NCBI GenBank assembly: GCA_964531105.1 | Contig: CAZHFN010000007.1 | Coordinates: 1 to 64,000, forward strand | Source of the DNA: UBA2256 sp964531105 | GTDB lineage: Bacteria; Spirochaetota; Spirochaetia; Treponematales; Rectinemataceae | Reading direction: 5' to 3' | Length of the DNA: 64,000 nucleotides | In this document: positions 48,579 to 57,848 of the stretch, in pieces | Numbering within the stretch: the stretch's first letter is position 1 | Layout: every line of letters starts with the position of its first letter | The notes under the pieces: generated by a model | What the model was told of the DNA's origin: nothing | The model's input: only the letters and a program-made list of their open reading frames with translations | The model's database searches: none | Translations under genes and position numbers: made by a program

Positions 48579-50017
48579 GCCGCACCGACAGGATACTTTT
48601 CAGCGCCGGCGAGGCAGCCGGGCTGGTAGGTGGGGCGTGCAGGGGCAATTTGGAAGCGCTCATCGGCTCAGTAGCCGTGGATTCCCGGAAAGTAAAAGAA
48701 AATACCTTATTTGTGGCTTTGGCCGGCGAGAGAGTGGATGGACACGACTTTATCCACGCAGCCCTCCAGTCGGGAGCCAGCGCTATTGTGGCTGCCATGT
48801 CAAGAAAAGAAGAGGCCCGACGGGCTTTTTCAGAAGGCTGGTACTCCAAGTCTTGCCTGGTTCTTGTGGATTCCCCCTTGGCCGCTTTGCAAGCTCTGGC
48901 CAGAGAGCACAGAAGAAGAATGAAGACTCTTTTCCGAATCGGGGTCACGGGATCTTCGGGTAAAACCACGACCAAAGAATGCATCGCCGCGGCTTTAAGC
49001 ACTTCCTATCCGGAGGGCAGCCTGGTGATGAACGAAGGCAACCTCAACTCCGATATAGGATTGTCCCTCTCCATGTTTGATCTGTGCCAAACCCATAGCA
49101 TGGGCGTATTTGAGATGGGCATGAACAGAAAGGGAGAGATGGAGGAACTGGCGGCGATCTACGAGCCCGACATGGTGGTGGTGACTAATATCGGCACCGC
49201 TCATATCGGCATCATCGGTTCCAGGGACGGGATCGCGGCGGAGAAGAAAATGGCATTCTCCCGCTTTAGCGGAACTCAGAGAGCCTTTGTGTGGAACGAG
49301 GATCCGTATAAGGCCTTCCTGGCACAGGGAGTACCCGGACGTTTCCTGGAATTCGGCATTGGGGCTACTCAAGGCCTTAAAGCAGCTTCAAGCCTGGGGC
49401 TTGAAGGCTGGATGCTGGACTGGAAGGACCAGAAATTTAGTTTTCCCCTCCCCGGACGCCATAACCTCCTGAATGCCCTTGCCGCCCTATCGGTTGCGGC
49501 GGAACTCCAGCTGGACCCCTCTCTCGTGGCCTCGGGGCTGTCCTCGGTAAAGCCTCTCTTTGGCCGCTCAGAGTTTTTGAAAGGAAAAATAGAACTTTTC
49601 ATGGACTGCTACAACGCCAACCCCGATTCCATGTCCGCCGCCTTAGATTTCTGCGATTCGGTGGAAGCCAAGGGCAGGAGAATCTATGTCCTGGGTTCCA
49701 TGAAGGAGTTGGGAGAGAGCTCCTCGAAAGAGCACAGACTTCTGGGTCGGAAGGCAGCCCTCTCCAAGGCTGAAGCTGTCTTTTTCTTCGGCGAAGAGAC
49801 TCTTGAAAGTTTTATGGAGGCCAAAGCCCTGAACACGGCTTCGAAGGCCCGCATTTTCCACAGCCTGGACATGGAAGAATTGGCAGATCTAGTCCTGGCC
49901 TATCTGGTCGAAGGCGACCTGGTCCTGCTCAAGGCTTCCAGGGGAATGGCCCTCGAAAGGTTGGCGGACAGACTCGCCAATGCAGGTCTGGTGGACGGAG
50001 GTATCCATGCTTCGTGA
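48575..50017 (+). CDS. murF: UDP-MurNAc-tripeptide:D-Ala-D-Ala ligase MurF
   Basis: 480 residues. Mur ligase features are SVAVDSRKVKENTLFVALAGERVDGHDF at the N-terminus, ATP site GVTGSSGKTTTKECI, NEGNLNSDIGLSLSM, VFEMGMNRKGEM, and DCYNANPDSMSAALD near the C-terminus. It makes the complete UDP-MurNAc-pentapeptide in the cytoplasm. The MurE gene that usually precedes it is absent here. Confidence 0.96.
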   Translation: MSRTDRILFSAGEAAGLVGGACRGNLEALIGSVAVDSRKVKENTLFVALAGERVDGHDFIHAALQSGASAIVAAMSRKEEARRAFSEGWYSKSCLVLVDSPLAALQALAREHRRRMKTLFRIGVTGSSGKTTTKECIAAALSTSYPEGSLVMNEGNLNSDIGLSLSMFDLCQTHSMGVFEMGMNRKGEMEELAAIYEPDMVVVTNIGTAHIGIIGSRDGIAAEKKMAFSRFSGTQRAFVWNEDPYKAFLAQGVPGRFLEFGIGATQGLKAASSLGLEGWMLDWKDQKFSFPLPGRHNLLNALAALSVAAELQLDPSLVASGLSSVKPLFGRSEFLKGKIELFMDCYNANPDSMSAALDFCDSVEAKGRRIYVLGSMKELGESSSKEHRLLGRKAALSKAEAVFFFGEETLESFMEAKALNTASKARIFHSLDMEELADLVLAYLVEGDLVLLKASRGMALERLADRLANAGLVDGGIHAS

Positions 50018-51089
50018 ACTGCTGCTCCCTCTCGTTAAATATTTCTCACCTTTTAATATTTTCCGTTACCTCACCTTCCGCTCCGCATATGCGGCGGTGA
50101 GTGCGCTTCTGATTGTGTTTCTGCTGGGCCCCCTGGTGATCAAGAAGCTACGGCTGCTGAAGTTTGGCCAGTCCGTGCGTCTGGACGGACCGGAAAGTCA
50201 TCTGGTTAAGTCTGGAACCCCCACCATGGGCGGGGTTCTCATTGTCATTTCCGTGGCTGTCTCGGTGATTCTCTGGCAGGATGTCCGCAACCCTCTCACA
50301 TGGATAGCCCTCTTCGCCCTTCTGGGCTTCGGCCTCATTGGCAGCGCCGACGACTGGCTCAAGATCAAGAAAAAGAACTCCGATGGGCTTTCGGCCGGCA
50401 AAAAGTTGTTTTTCCAGTTCCTCGTATCTGGGGTTGTAGTCGTGGGGCTCTATCTCACGGGAGGCGAGGGCGCCACCAAGCTTTATCTTCCCTTTTTCAA
50501 GAATTATATCATCGATCTGGGTTTCGCCTGGATTCCCCTGGCCATGATCTACGTCACCGCCTGGTCGAATGCGGTCAATATCACCGACGGCCTGGACGGC
50601 CTAGCTACAGGGCTTATCATCATGGCCCTCCTGGCCTTCTCGATCCTGACCTATGTAAGCGGACGGGCCGACTGGTCTGGTTACCTGGGGATTCCCTACA
50701 TCCGCGGCGCAGGCGAGCTGACGGTCTTCAACCTGGCGCTTTTGGGAGCCTGCACCGGCTTCCTCTGGTTCAACTCCCATCCAGCCGAGGTCTTCATGGG
50801 CGACTCGGGCTCCCTTTCCCTGGGCGGAGTGCTGGCCGTTCTCTCCCTTATTGTCAAGAAGGAAGCCCTTCTTCTACTTATCGGTGGAGTCTTTGTAATG
50901 GAACTGGGTTCTGTAATGCTCCAGGTTCTCTATTTCAAGGCGACCAAGGGCAAGCGCCTCTTCAGGATGGCTCCCATCCACCATCACTTTGAACTCTCGG
51001 GCCTCAAGGAAACCAAGGTTGTCGTCCGATTCTGGATACTGGGCGGCATGTTCGCATTGCTGGCGCTCTCGACGCTGAAGATTCAGTAG
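50007..51089 (+). CDS. mraY: Phospho-MurNAc-pentapeptide transferase MraY
   Basis: 360 residues, about ten membrane segments. Conserved catalytic motifs: GTPTMGGVLI, SADDWLKIKKKNSDGLSAG, NAVNITDGLDGLATG, FMGDSGSLSLGG and PIHHHFELSG. It forms lipid I on the inner face of the membrane. I choose ATG 50007 behind GGAGG, inside the end of murF; an in-frame ATG at 49980 is farther in. Confidence 0.97.
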   Translation: MLRELLLPLVKYFSPFNIFRYLTFRSAYAAVSALLIVFLLGPLVIKKLRLLKFGQSVRLDGPESHLVKSGTPTMGGVLIVISVAVSVILWQDVRNPLTWIALFALLGFGLIGSADDWLKIKKKNSDGLSAGKKLFFQFLVSGVVVVGLYLTGGEGATKLYLPFFKNYIIDLGFAWIPLAMIYVTAWSNAVNITDGLDGLATGLIIMALLAFSILTYVSGRADWSGYLGIPYIRGAGELTVFNLALLGACTGFLWFNSHPAEVFMGDSGSLSLGGVLAVLSLIVKKEALLLLIGGVFVMELGSVMLQVLYFKATKGKRLFRMAPIHHHFELSGLKETKVVVRFWILGGMFALLALSTLKIQ

Positions 51090-51098
51090 GAGCGGCAG

Positions 51099-52277
51099 AT
51101 GCGTTTATTGGATGGAAGCGGCATGGAAAGGCGGGAATTCGAAAACTCCAGCTCGGGGTTTTTAGGTTCCTTTACCACCTTAGCGCTCCTGGGTTTTGTC
51201 GCCATGTGGTCTGCATCCTCGGGGTACGGAATCCGCATGGAAAGAGGAGCCAGCTATTTTGCCTTGCGCCAGGCGCTCTTCTTCATCCCTGCCATCGCCA
51301 TTTTCGTGCTCGCTGCCAAGGTTCCGCTGGACAAAATCAGGGCTCTCATAGGCCCCCTTACCCTCATATCCTTGTTTTCCCTCCTCTTGCCCCTCATCCC
51401 CGGACTGGGAGTGGAGATCAACGGTGCCAGGCGCTGGATAAACCTGAAAGTAACCAATTTCCAGCCCTCGGAGCTATGGAAGCCCATAGTGCTCATCTAT
51501 GCCGCTCATGTGATGGACGGCAAGAACGATAGAATAAGGAAATCGGCGGGCGACGCCGTATTCCCCCTCATTATCCTGGGCTTGGGAACGCTTTTCATAT
51601 ACCTGCAAGATGATTTTTCCACTTCCATGCTTTCTCTCCTGGCTGGAATAGCCGTGTTCTGGGTAGCCGGAACCCCAGTCCGCTTTTTCCTGGCCGTGGT
51701 CGCCCTGGTGATACCCGCGGTGATCCTCATGATCACCTCCTCCGAATACAGGTTGATTAGGGTTCTAGGTTATATAATCCCCGACTTCGATCCCCATGGC
51801 ATGAACTACCAGGTGCAGAATTCCATCAGGGCTATCATGTCCGGCGGCCTATGGGGCAAGGGCTTGGGACTGGGCACCCGGAAGCTATCATCTATTCCCG
51901 AGGTCCAATCGGATTTTGTATTCGCCGCCTTTGCGGAGGAGACCGGTCTTCTGGGCGTGGCCGTAGTCTTTGCGCTCTGGGGTTTCCTCGTCATTTCGGT
52001 TGTGAGAGGAATCAGGCGCAAGGATGGCTTTCCCCAGCTTTTAGCCTTGGGCATGCTGGCGCTTCTATCCATCCAGTTCCTGGTAAATCTCGGTGTCGTC
52101 AGCGGTTTCCTACCCGCCACGGGAATCGCTCTTCCGTTTTTTTCTCAAGGCGGCTCTTCCCTGATCTCCACAGCCCTCGCGGGCGGTCTCATTCTGAACG
52201 CCCTCAAGACCAGAAGCTTTGAAACCCTGGCGCCGGGTGATGAACAGCGCATTTCCGGAGGAAAGGACGATGAATGA
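51099..52277 (+). CDS. ftsW: SEDS-family glycosyltransferase FtsW
   Basis: 392 residues with about ten membrane segments. SEDS signatures include the GARRWINL block, FQPSELWKPIVLI, the catalytic-type Asp in QDDFSTSMLSLLAG, and LPFFSQGGSSLIS near the C-terminus. It polymerises septal peptidoglycan, normally with the transpeptidase FtsI, which is not encoded here. AGGAG precedes ATG 51099. An ATG at 51123 is possible. Location between mraY and ftsQ favours FtsW over RodA. Confidence 0.94.
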   Translation: MRLLDGSGMERREFENSSSGFLGSFTTLALLGFVAMWSASSGYGIRMERGASYFALRQALFFIPAIAIFVLAAKVPLDKIRALIGPLTLISLFSLLLPLIPGLGVEINGARRWINLKVTNFQPSELWKPIVLIYAAHVMDGKNDRIRKSAGDAVFPLIILGLGTLFIYLQDDFSTSMLSLLAGIAVFWVAGTPVRFFLAVVALVIPAVILMITSSEYRLIRVLGYIIPDFDPHGMNYQVQNSIRAIMSGGLWGKGLGLGTRKLSSIPEVQSDFVFAAFAEETGLLGVAVVFALWGFLVISVVRGIRRKDGFPQLLALGMLALLSIQFLVNLGVVSGFLPATGIALPFFSQGGSSLISTALAGGLILNALKTRSFETLAPGDEQRISGGKDDE

Positions 52278-53451
52278 TACGAAACTCGGCGCACGGCCTA
52301 AAATAGAGCTTCTCAGAGAAGCCCGAGCGCTGGGGCAGGCTATGTCTATCAAAACTCCCCTGGAAGCCAAGGTTCCCGGGAAGGATAAAAGCGATACCAC
52401 TTCTAAAAGCAGGTCCCTCTTCGACCGGAGTACGGCCAGGCGTGAAACGGGCATTCAGGGCACTTCCGGTTCTCCTTCGGCCAAGAAGTCCTCGACGCTG
52501 GGAAGGGGAAAGGCTAAGGACAGTGAAGAGCGGAACGCTTCGGGGCACGGGGAAGGGGATACCCTTATCCGACTGGTCCGCCAAACCCAGCCTGCAAGGG
52601 CAAAGCCTAAAAAACTTTACAACCAGAAGGCAGTTTCCATTTCCAAGGGCATTTCTGCGCGAGAAAAAGCGGCAGCCAAGACTAAGGGAAAAAGCGATAA
52701 TGCCAAGCTGGTTTTAGCCCTGGTTCTCCTTCTGGCACTTGGTTCGGGACTGTATTTTTCCATTCCCGAGGTCACCAGGGTAAATGCGGTGAGCGTCCAG
52801 GGAATGCTCAACGTGCTGGAGACGGAAATCATGGACGCCCTGGCCTTGAATGAGGAAATCAACCTGGTAAATGCCGACATCCCCGCCATGGAAGCCCGGA
52901 TTCTCGGCAACCCCAAGGTTGCCTCAGTGCGGATAGGCCGGGCATTCCCCGACAAACTCATCGTCAATCTGGCCGAGCGCAGGCCTGTAGCTTGTGTGCT
53001 AGTCACCGAGGAGCTGGGAACCCGCTCCATCGCCCTGGACAAAGACGGGGTGGCCTTCGCCTATATGGACAGCATTGCCTCCCCCGGCAGGGTTCCCGTC
53101 CTTTCGGGCATCAGGTTCGAGCGCTTTACTCCCGGGCAGAGACTCCCCGAATATCTGCGGCCCCTCCTTGCCGACATCGCAGAGCTTTCGGCCTCCAGTC
53201 CTTCGCCCCTGGAAGCATTTTCCGAAATTCGTATAGAAAAAATTTCCGAATCCGAGGCTGAGCTTCTGCTCTTCCCCTCGGGCAAGACCGTTCCTGTCCG
53301 CATGCCGGCCAGGCTGACCCGTGCAAGCCTGGGATCTGCTTTGCTGGTTCTGGATATTCTCGACGGCAGACAGGGCATGGAAAAGATCGAAGAAATCGAT
53401 TTCCGCACGGGTACCATCGTGTACAGAACTAAGGAGGCACAAGCTGGCTGA
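52270..53451 (+). CDS. ftsQ: Division protein FtsQ/DivIB with long cytoplasmic N-terminus
   Basis: 393 residues. The first about 140 residues are a polar, basic cytoplasmic region. A single membrane segment (LVLALVLLLALGSGLYF) is followed by a POTRA domain (VNAVSVQGMLNVLETEIM, NPKVASVRIGRAFPDKLIVNLAERRPVA) and a beta domain. It links early and late divisome proteins. The cytoplasmic part is much longer than in E. coli FtsQ. ATG 52270 follows GGAGGAAAG; an upstream in-frame ATG at 52219 lies in ftsW. Confidence 0.9.
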   Translation: MNDTKLGARPKIELLREARALGQAMSIKTPLEAKVPGKDKSDTTSKSRSLFDRSTARRETGIQGTSGSPSAKKSSTLGRGKAKDSEERNASGHGEGDTLIRLVRQTQPARAKPKKLYNQKAVSISKGISAREKAAAKTKGKSDNAKLVLALVLLLALGSGLYFSIPEVTRVNAVSVQGMLNVLETEIMDALALNEEINLVNADIPAMEARILGNPKVASVRIGRAFPDKLIVNLAERRPVACVLVTEELGTRSIALDKDGVAFAYMDSIASPGRVPVLSGIRFERFTPGQRLPEYLRPLLADIAELSASSPSPLEAFSEIRIEKISESEAELLLFPSGKTVPVRMPARLTRASLGSALLVLDILDGRQGMEKIEEIDFRTGTIVYRTKEAQAG

Positions 53452-54691
53452 TTCCTATATTGTCGGTCTCGATATCGGCACCACTACCACCAGAGCTGTG
53501 GTAGGGGATTTTAACGAAGATGATCAACTGGAAATAATCGGCGTCGGCGTAGCACCCTCCACGGGACTGCGAAGAGGTGTAGTGCTCAACATCGAGGCAA
53601 CCCTCTCCGCGGTGAGCGCGGCGATAGAGTCGGCCGAACTCATGTCTGGCCGGGAGATCCATTCCTGCGTCATGGGCGTTTCGGGGGCTAATGTTGAATG
53701 CCTCAACTCCAAGGGAGTCGTGGCCGTGGCCGGCCGGGGCAAGGAAATCACCGCCGATGACATAACCCGGGTACACGATGCAGCCAAGGCTGTATCCATC
53801 CCCATGGATAGGGAGATTCTCCATGTCATTCCCCAGGTCTATTCGGTGGATACCCAGAAGGACATAAGGGACCCCTTGCACATGATGGGTGTGCGCCTGG
53901 AATCCGAGGTTCACATCGTCACTACCTCGGTGACTACAACCCAGAATATGGCCAAATGCGTCAACAGGGCAGGGTATAAGCCCGAGCGGCGTATCCTGGG
54001 CAGCCTGGCTGCCTCCCGTTCCGTACTTTCGGATGATGAAAGAGATTTAGGATGTCTACTTTTAGATATAGGCGGCGGCACAACCGACCTTATGGTCTTC
54101 AAGGAAGGGGCTCCCTGGTATACGGCGGCCATTCCGGCAGGGGGCATGCAGGTTACCAACGACATCTCCATCATGCTCAGCGTCCTCATGGATTCGGCCG
54201 AGCGCCTGAAGCGGGAAGCCGCGTCCTGCTGGCTGGATTCGGTGGACGCCGATGAACTCATCGTTGTGCCGGGTATTGGTGGCAGAGAACCTACAGAAAT
54301 CCCCAGGCGTAAGCTCTGCGCGATCGTGCAGCCTCGAATGGAAGAGATCTTTCTCATGGCCAAGGAGAAGTTGGAAAAGTCAGGCTGGCTCAAAGAGATA
54401 AAGGCAGGCGTCGTCCTCTCCGGAGGAGCATCGCTCATGGCAGGAGCCTGCGAATTGGCCCAGTCTGTTTTCGATATGCCCGTCCACCTGGGCAGTCCGC
54501 CTGTCATAGGTGGGCTGGAGAACGAATACAGGAATCCGGCCTTCGCGACCGCGGTGGGCTTGGTGCTTCTGGAGGCCGACGCCCAGGTGGCCGCCGACCC
54601 CACGCGGGGCCAGCAGACAGTTCGCAAGGACAAAAAGCGGCCTTCAATTTTGGGAAAAGTAATAGGTGTGATCAAGGATAAATTCATTTGA
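53444..54691 (+). CDS. ftsA: Actin-like division protein FtsA, probable CTG start
   Basis: 415 residues. Actin-fold motifs are SYIVGLDIGTTTTRAVV, the 1C domain, LLDIGGGTTDLMVFK and VLSGGASLMAGA. The end (KRPSILGKVIGVIKDKFI) is the amphipathic membrane-binding helix. FtsA anchors FtsZ to the membrane. No ATG, GTG or TTG lies near the family's N-terminus, but AAGGAGG (53431-53437) stands six bases before CTG at 53444, giving the usual (M)ADSYIVGLDIG. A frame-matching ATG at 53321 lies well within ftsQ and has no ribosome site. Confidence 0.94.
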   Translation: MADSYIVGLDIGTTTTRAVVGDFNEDDQLEIIGVGVAPSTGLRRGVVLNIEATLSAVSAAIESAELMSGREIHSCVMGVSGANVECLNSKGVVAVAGRGKEITADDITRVHDAAKAVSIPMDREILHVIPQVYSVDTQKDIRDPLHMMGVRLESEVHIVTTSVTTTQNMAKCVNRAGYKPERRILGSLAASRSVLSDDERDLGCLLLDIGGGTTDLMVFKEGAPWYTAAIPAGGMQVTNDISIMLSVLMDSAERLKREAASCWLDSVDADELIVVPGIGGREPTEIPRRKLCAIVQPRMEEIFLMAKEKLEKSGWLKEIKAGVVLSGGASLMAGACELAQSVFDMPVHLGSPPVIGGLENEYRNPAFATAVGLVLLEADAQVAADPTRGQQTVRKDKKRPSILGKVIGVIKDKFI

Positions 54692-54705
54692 GAGGGAGGG
54701 CATGT

Positions 54706-55905
54706 ATGTCTATTGAAATTATTGATGATGAAGGTGCAGTGAATCCGACCGTAATAAAGGTTATTGGCGCTGGCGGCGGCGGTTCCAACGCAGTGAATAG
54801 GATGATCGTCAGCGGCGTAAAAAGTGTGCAGTTTATCGCCGTCAACACGGATCTTCAGGACCTGGAGCGTTCCAAGGCCGAGATACGACTGGGTATCGGC
54901 ACCAAGCAGACTAAGGGCTTAGGCGCAGGCGGAAGGCCCGAAGTGGGTGAAAAAGCGGCCATGGAAGACAGGGAGATTATTGAACAATCCCTCCGCGGGG
55001 CCGATATGGTTTTCGTAACCACGGGATTAGGCGGCGGCACCGGCACAGGCTCGGCTCCCATCATCGCCCAGACGGCCAGAGATCTGGGTGCGCTCACCGT
55101 AGCCGTAGTGACCAAACCCTTTGCCTTCGAAGGCAAGGTAGTAAGCCGCATTGCCGAGGAGGGGCTGGAAAAACTCAGGCAGGCTGTGGATACGGTTATT
55201 GTCATTCCAAACCAGAATCTGCTCAAGGTTGTCGACAAAAAGACACCTATTAAACAAGCATTCCTCCTGGCCGATGACGTGCTGAGGCAGGGCGTACAGG
55301 GCATATCAGACCTCATTACCTTGGCTGGTGATATCAATATCGACTTCGCCGATGTGCGCACGGTCATGCAGGGTCAGGGCGATGCCATCATGGGCATCGG
55401 CGTGGGCGCGGGCGAAAATAGGGCTGTGGATGCGGCCAACAAAGCGGTCAACAATCCTCTTCTCGAGGATGCCAAGATCGAGGGAGCCCGGAATGTCCTG
55501 GTAAACGTCACTGGCGGCGAGGATTTTTCCCTCATCGAATACCAGGAGATCGTAGACTACATTACCGAAAAGGCCGATGAGAACGCCCACATCATAGCAG
55601 GCTTTGTCACCGATCCAAAAATCGAGGACGAGGTAAGGGTTACCGTCATCGCTACAGGCTTCGGGTCCCAGCGCAGCCAGAGTCTCTCCGACATGGCCCG
55701 CTCGAGCTTCAGGAACAGACCTGAAATCCGCAAGCCCGCCAGTGATTACGTCTCGCCCCAGGATTTCGAACTTATAAGTCAGCAAGCTCCGGCTCCGGCC
55801 AAGGGCTACGGCTTTGAAAATGCAGCCGATGGCGACGAATTGGACATACCCACGATTCTCAGGGATAAACGATTTGGCGCAGAGAAGGTGGGAGTGAAGC
55901 TTTGA
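54706..55905 (+). CDS. ftsZ: Division GTPase FtsZ
   Basis: 399 residues. IKVIGAGGGGSNAVNRM, the tubulin signature GGGTGTGSAP at residues 109-118, the T7 loop (DINIDFADVRTVM) and the C-terminal peptide (DELDIPTILRDKRFG), which binds FtsA and ZapA-like partners. It polymerises into the Z ring. The start is ATG 54706 with GAGGGAGGG five bases before; an out-of-frame ATG at 54702 and an in-frame start at 54688 are rejected. Confidence 0.98.
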   Translation: MSIEIIDDEGAVNPTVIKVIGAGGGGSNAVNRMIVSGVKSVQFIAVNTDLQDLERSKAEIRLGIGTKQTKGLGAGGRPEVGEKAAMEDREIIEQSLRGADMVFVTTGLGGGTGTGSAPIIAQTARDLGALTVAVVTKPFAFEGKVVSRIAEEGLEKLRQAVDTVIVIPNQNLLKVVDKKTPIKQAFLLADDVLRQGVQGISDLITLAGDINIDFADVRTVMQGQGDAIMGIGVGAGENRAVDAANKAVNNPLLEDAKIEGARNVLVNVTGGEDFSLIEYQEIVDYITEKADENAHIIAGFVTDPKIEDEVRVTVIATGFGSQRSQSLSDMARSSFRNRPEIRKPASDYVSPQDFELISQQAPAPAKGYGFENAADGDELDIPTILRDKRFGAEKVGVKL

Positions 55906-56780
55906 CCGAACTGGGTGCTCGCTACAGAGCCCACCTTTTATTAGTGCGCAAGCGCTCGGCACTCACGGCCGAAGCCTATGTCCGGGAACTGGAAAACCTG
56001 GAGCGCTTTCTCTCGGATCAGGGCAAGAATCCCCTGAATGCCGATGGGGAAGATCTTCTTTCCTTCCTTGTATGGCGTCACCAGAAAGGTTTGGCCAGGA
56101 CAACCATGGCCCGGCTCGTGGCAAGCCTCCATTCCCTCTACAAGTTTATGAAGATGGATGGCCTGCGCCAGGATGATCCTTCCCAGCTCATACGAACACC
56201 CCGACAGGAACGGAGCCTGCCTGAGGTGCTCCAGCCCGAGGAAGTGGACAAGTTCCTGGCGAGTATCGATCTTTCAACCCCCAATGGGCTGAGAGACAGA
56301 GCCCTCTTCGAGCTTATTTATTCCTGCGGTTTGAGGATTTCCGAGGCGGCGTCCTTGAGTTTCGACAGGCTGTACATGAAGGAAAAGCTCTTGCGGGTCA
56401 TCGGGAAGCGCAAAAAGGAAAGGATTATTCCCTTCGGTGATGATGCCCAGCTTTGGTTGGGTCGTTATCTGGCCGAAGCCAGACCTCAGCTGGAAAAAAA
56501 GAGAAAAACCGATCTTGTGTTTCTCAACCAGGAGGGGGAGGGCATTTCGAGGAAAGGTATCTGGAAACGCTTTTCGGGAATCAGGGCGGTAGCGGGCGTG
56601 TCGGCCAAGGTGCACACCTTCAGGCACAGCTTTGCAACCCACCTTTTAGCCGGAGGCGCCGATTTGAGGACGGTACAGGAACTTCTGGGGCACAGCGATA
56701 TTTCCAGCACCCAGATCTATACCCATATCGAAGAAGAAGCCCTGCAGAGCTATCACAGGGAATATTTTCCCAGGTCTTAG
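55902..56780 (+). CDS. Tyrosine recombinase XerC/XerD-like (first copy)
   Basis: 292 residues. N-terminal SAM-like core-binding domain, then the catalytic domain with Arg in SCGLRISEAASL, Lys in the beta hairpin (RVIGKRKKERIIPF), HTFRHSFATHLL (HxxR), GHSDISSTQIYTHI with the second His and nucleophilic Tyr. It resolves chromosome dimers at dif with a partner recombinase. A second Xer gene lies 3.3 kb downstream. The start is TTG at 55902, whose TTGA overlaps the ftsZ stop. Confidence 0.9.
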   Translation: MTELGARYRAHLLLVRKRSALTAEAYVRELENLERFLSDQGKNPLNADGEDLLSFLVWRHQKGLARTTMARLVASLHSLYKFMKMDGLRQDDPSQLIRTPRQERSLPEVLQPEEVDKFLASIDLSTPNGLRDRALFELIYSCGLRISEAASLSFDRLYMKEKLLRVIGKRKKERIIPFGDDAQLWLGRYLAEARPQLEKKRKTDLVFLNQEGEGISRKGIWKRFSGIRAVAGVSAKVHTFRHSFATHLLAGGADLRTVQELLGHSDISSTQIYTHIEEEALQSYHREYFPRS

Positions 56781-56837
56781 GGGGATGACGGAAGCATGAA
56801 TCTATTGGCGGTGCGTACAGGAAGGCGGAGGAAGACA

Positions 56838-57848
56838 ATGAAACACTGGAGTCGTCCCCGCCAGGTAGCCCTATTTCAGGATGCCTGCCTCAGTAAAGCC
56901 TCTTCCCGCTCCAGCCCCGATGGGATTCTGCTTAATCTGGCACTGGCCAGAATGGAGTTTCTGCGGAGCCATGAAAAGCTCTTGCTTTCCGCTGCCGTTG
57001 ATTCTGCTTCAGATCTTATGTCCATACATTCCGGCGATTTGCAGGGCATCGTCATGCGTTCGCTGAGCCCCGGAGTATGGACTCCACAAATCTACCTGGA
57101 AAAAGCCAGGAGAGATGCCGAGTTCCTGGCTAAAAAAAATATAGTCTTCGTCGTCCTGGGCGATCGGCGCTATCCCCCCCAGCTCGGAGAAGTGTATAGG
57201 CCACCCTTCGGCCTGTATCTGCGGGGAAGACTTCCTGATCCTGAAATGCCCTGTGTAGCCCTGGTGGGCACGAGGGCTGCTACGGGCAGGGGCTTGGCGG
57301 CAGCGTATCGCCTGGCACATGAACTTTCGTCCGGTGGAGTGTGCGTGGTTTCCGGCCTCGCCCTGGGTATCGACTCGGCTGCCCACAGGGGAGCCATCAA
57401 GGGTAAGGCTAAAACCCTGGCAGTTCTGCCTGGGGGAATGGATTCCGTGTATCCGGCCTCCAACAGGACGCTGGCTGCCCGAATTCTGGACGAGGGTGGA
57501 GCCCTGGTCACTGAAAATCCGCCCGAGACCAGGATTCTCAGATATCGATTTCCCGAGAGGAACAGGATCATAGCCGGCTTGGCCAGATCCTGCGTCGTGG
57601 TAGAGGCCCCCGAGGGTTCGGGTGCCCTTATAACCGCCGAACATGCCCTGAGCGAGGGCAGAGATGTGTTTGTGCACAAGGCCTGCCTGGGCGGCAGCAG
57701 AAACCTGGGCGGCGATGCGCTGGCTTCCCAGGGCGCAGTGCCTGTGGAAGAGGCTGCTGACATTATCGCTGAATGGACTTCCTGTGGCGGACGGAGCGAA
57801 TTTTTTCCGTTCGTACGGCAGGGGGAGGAGATAGAACACCATGGCTGA
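56838..57848 (+). CDS. dprA: DNA processing protein DprA/Smf
   Basis: 336 residues. The Rossmann-like core is complete: PPFGLYLRGRLP, ALVGTRAATGRGLAAAY, VSGLALGIDSAAHRGAI, AVLPGGMDSVYPASNRTLAARI, and RFPERNRIIAGLA. DprA binds single-stranded DNA and loads RecA, serving uptake or repair. I choose ATG 56838 with GGAGG six bases before; ATG 56796 would add 14 basic residues and is less well placed. topA starts inside its end (8 bases). Confidence 0.92.
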   Translation: MKHWSRPRQVALFQDACLSKASSRSSPDGILLNLALARMEFLRSHEKLLLSAAVDSASDLMSIHSGDLQGIVMRSLSPGVWTPQIYLEKARRDAEFLAKKNIVFVVLGDRRYPPQLGEVYRPPFGLYLRGRLPDPEMPCVALVGTRAATGRGLAAAYRLAHELSSGGVCVVSGLALGIDSAAHRGAIKGKAKTLAVLPGGMDSVYPASNRTLAARILDEGGALVTENPPETRILRYRFPERNRIIAGLARSCVVVEAPEGSGALITAEHALSEGRDVFVHKACLGGSRNLGGDALASQGAVPVEEAADIIAEWTSCGGRSEFFPFVRQGEEIEHHG

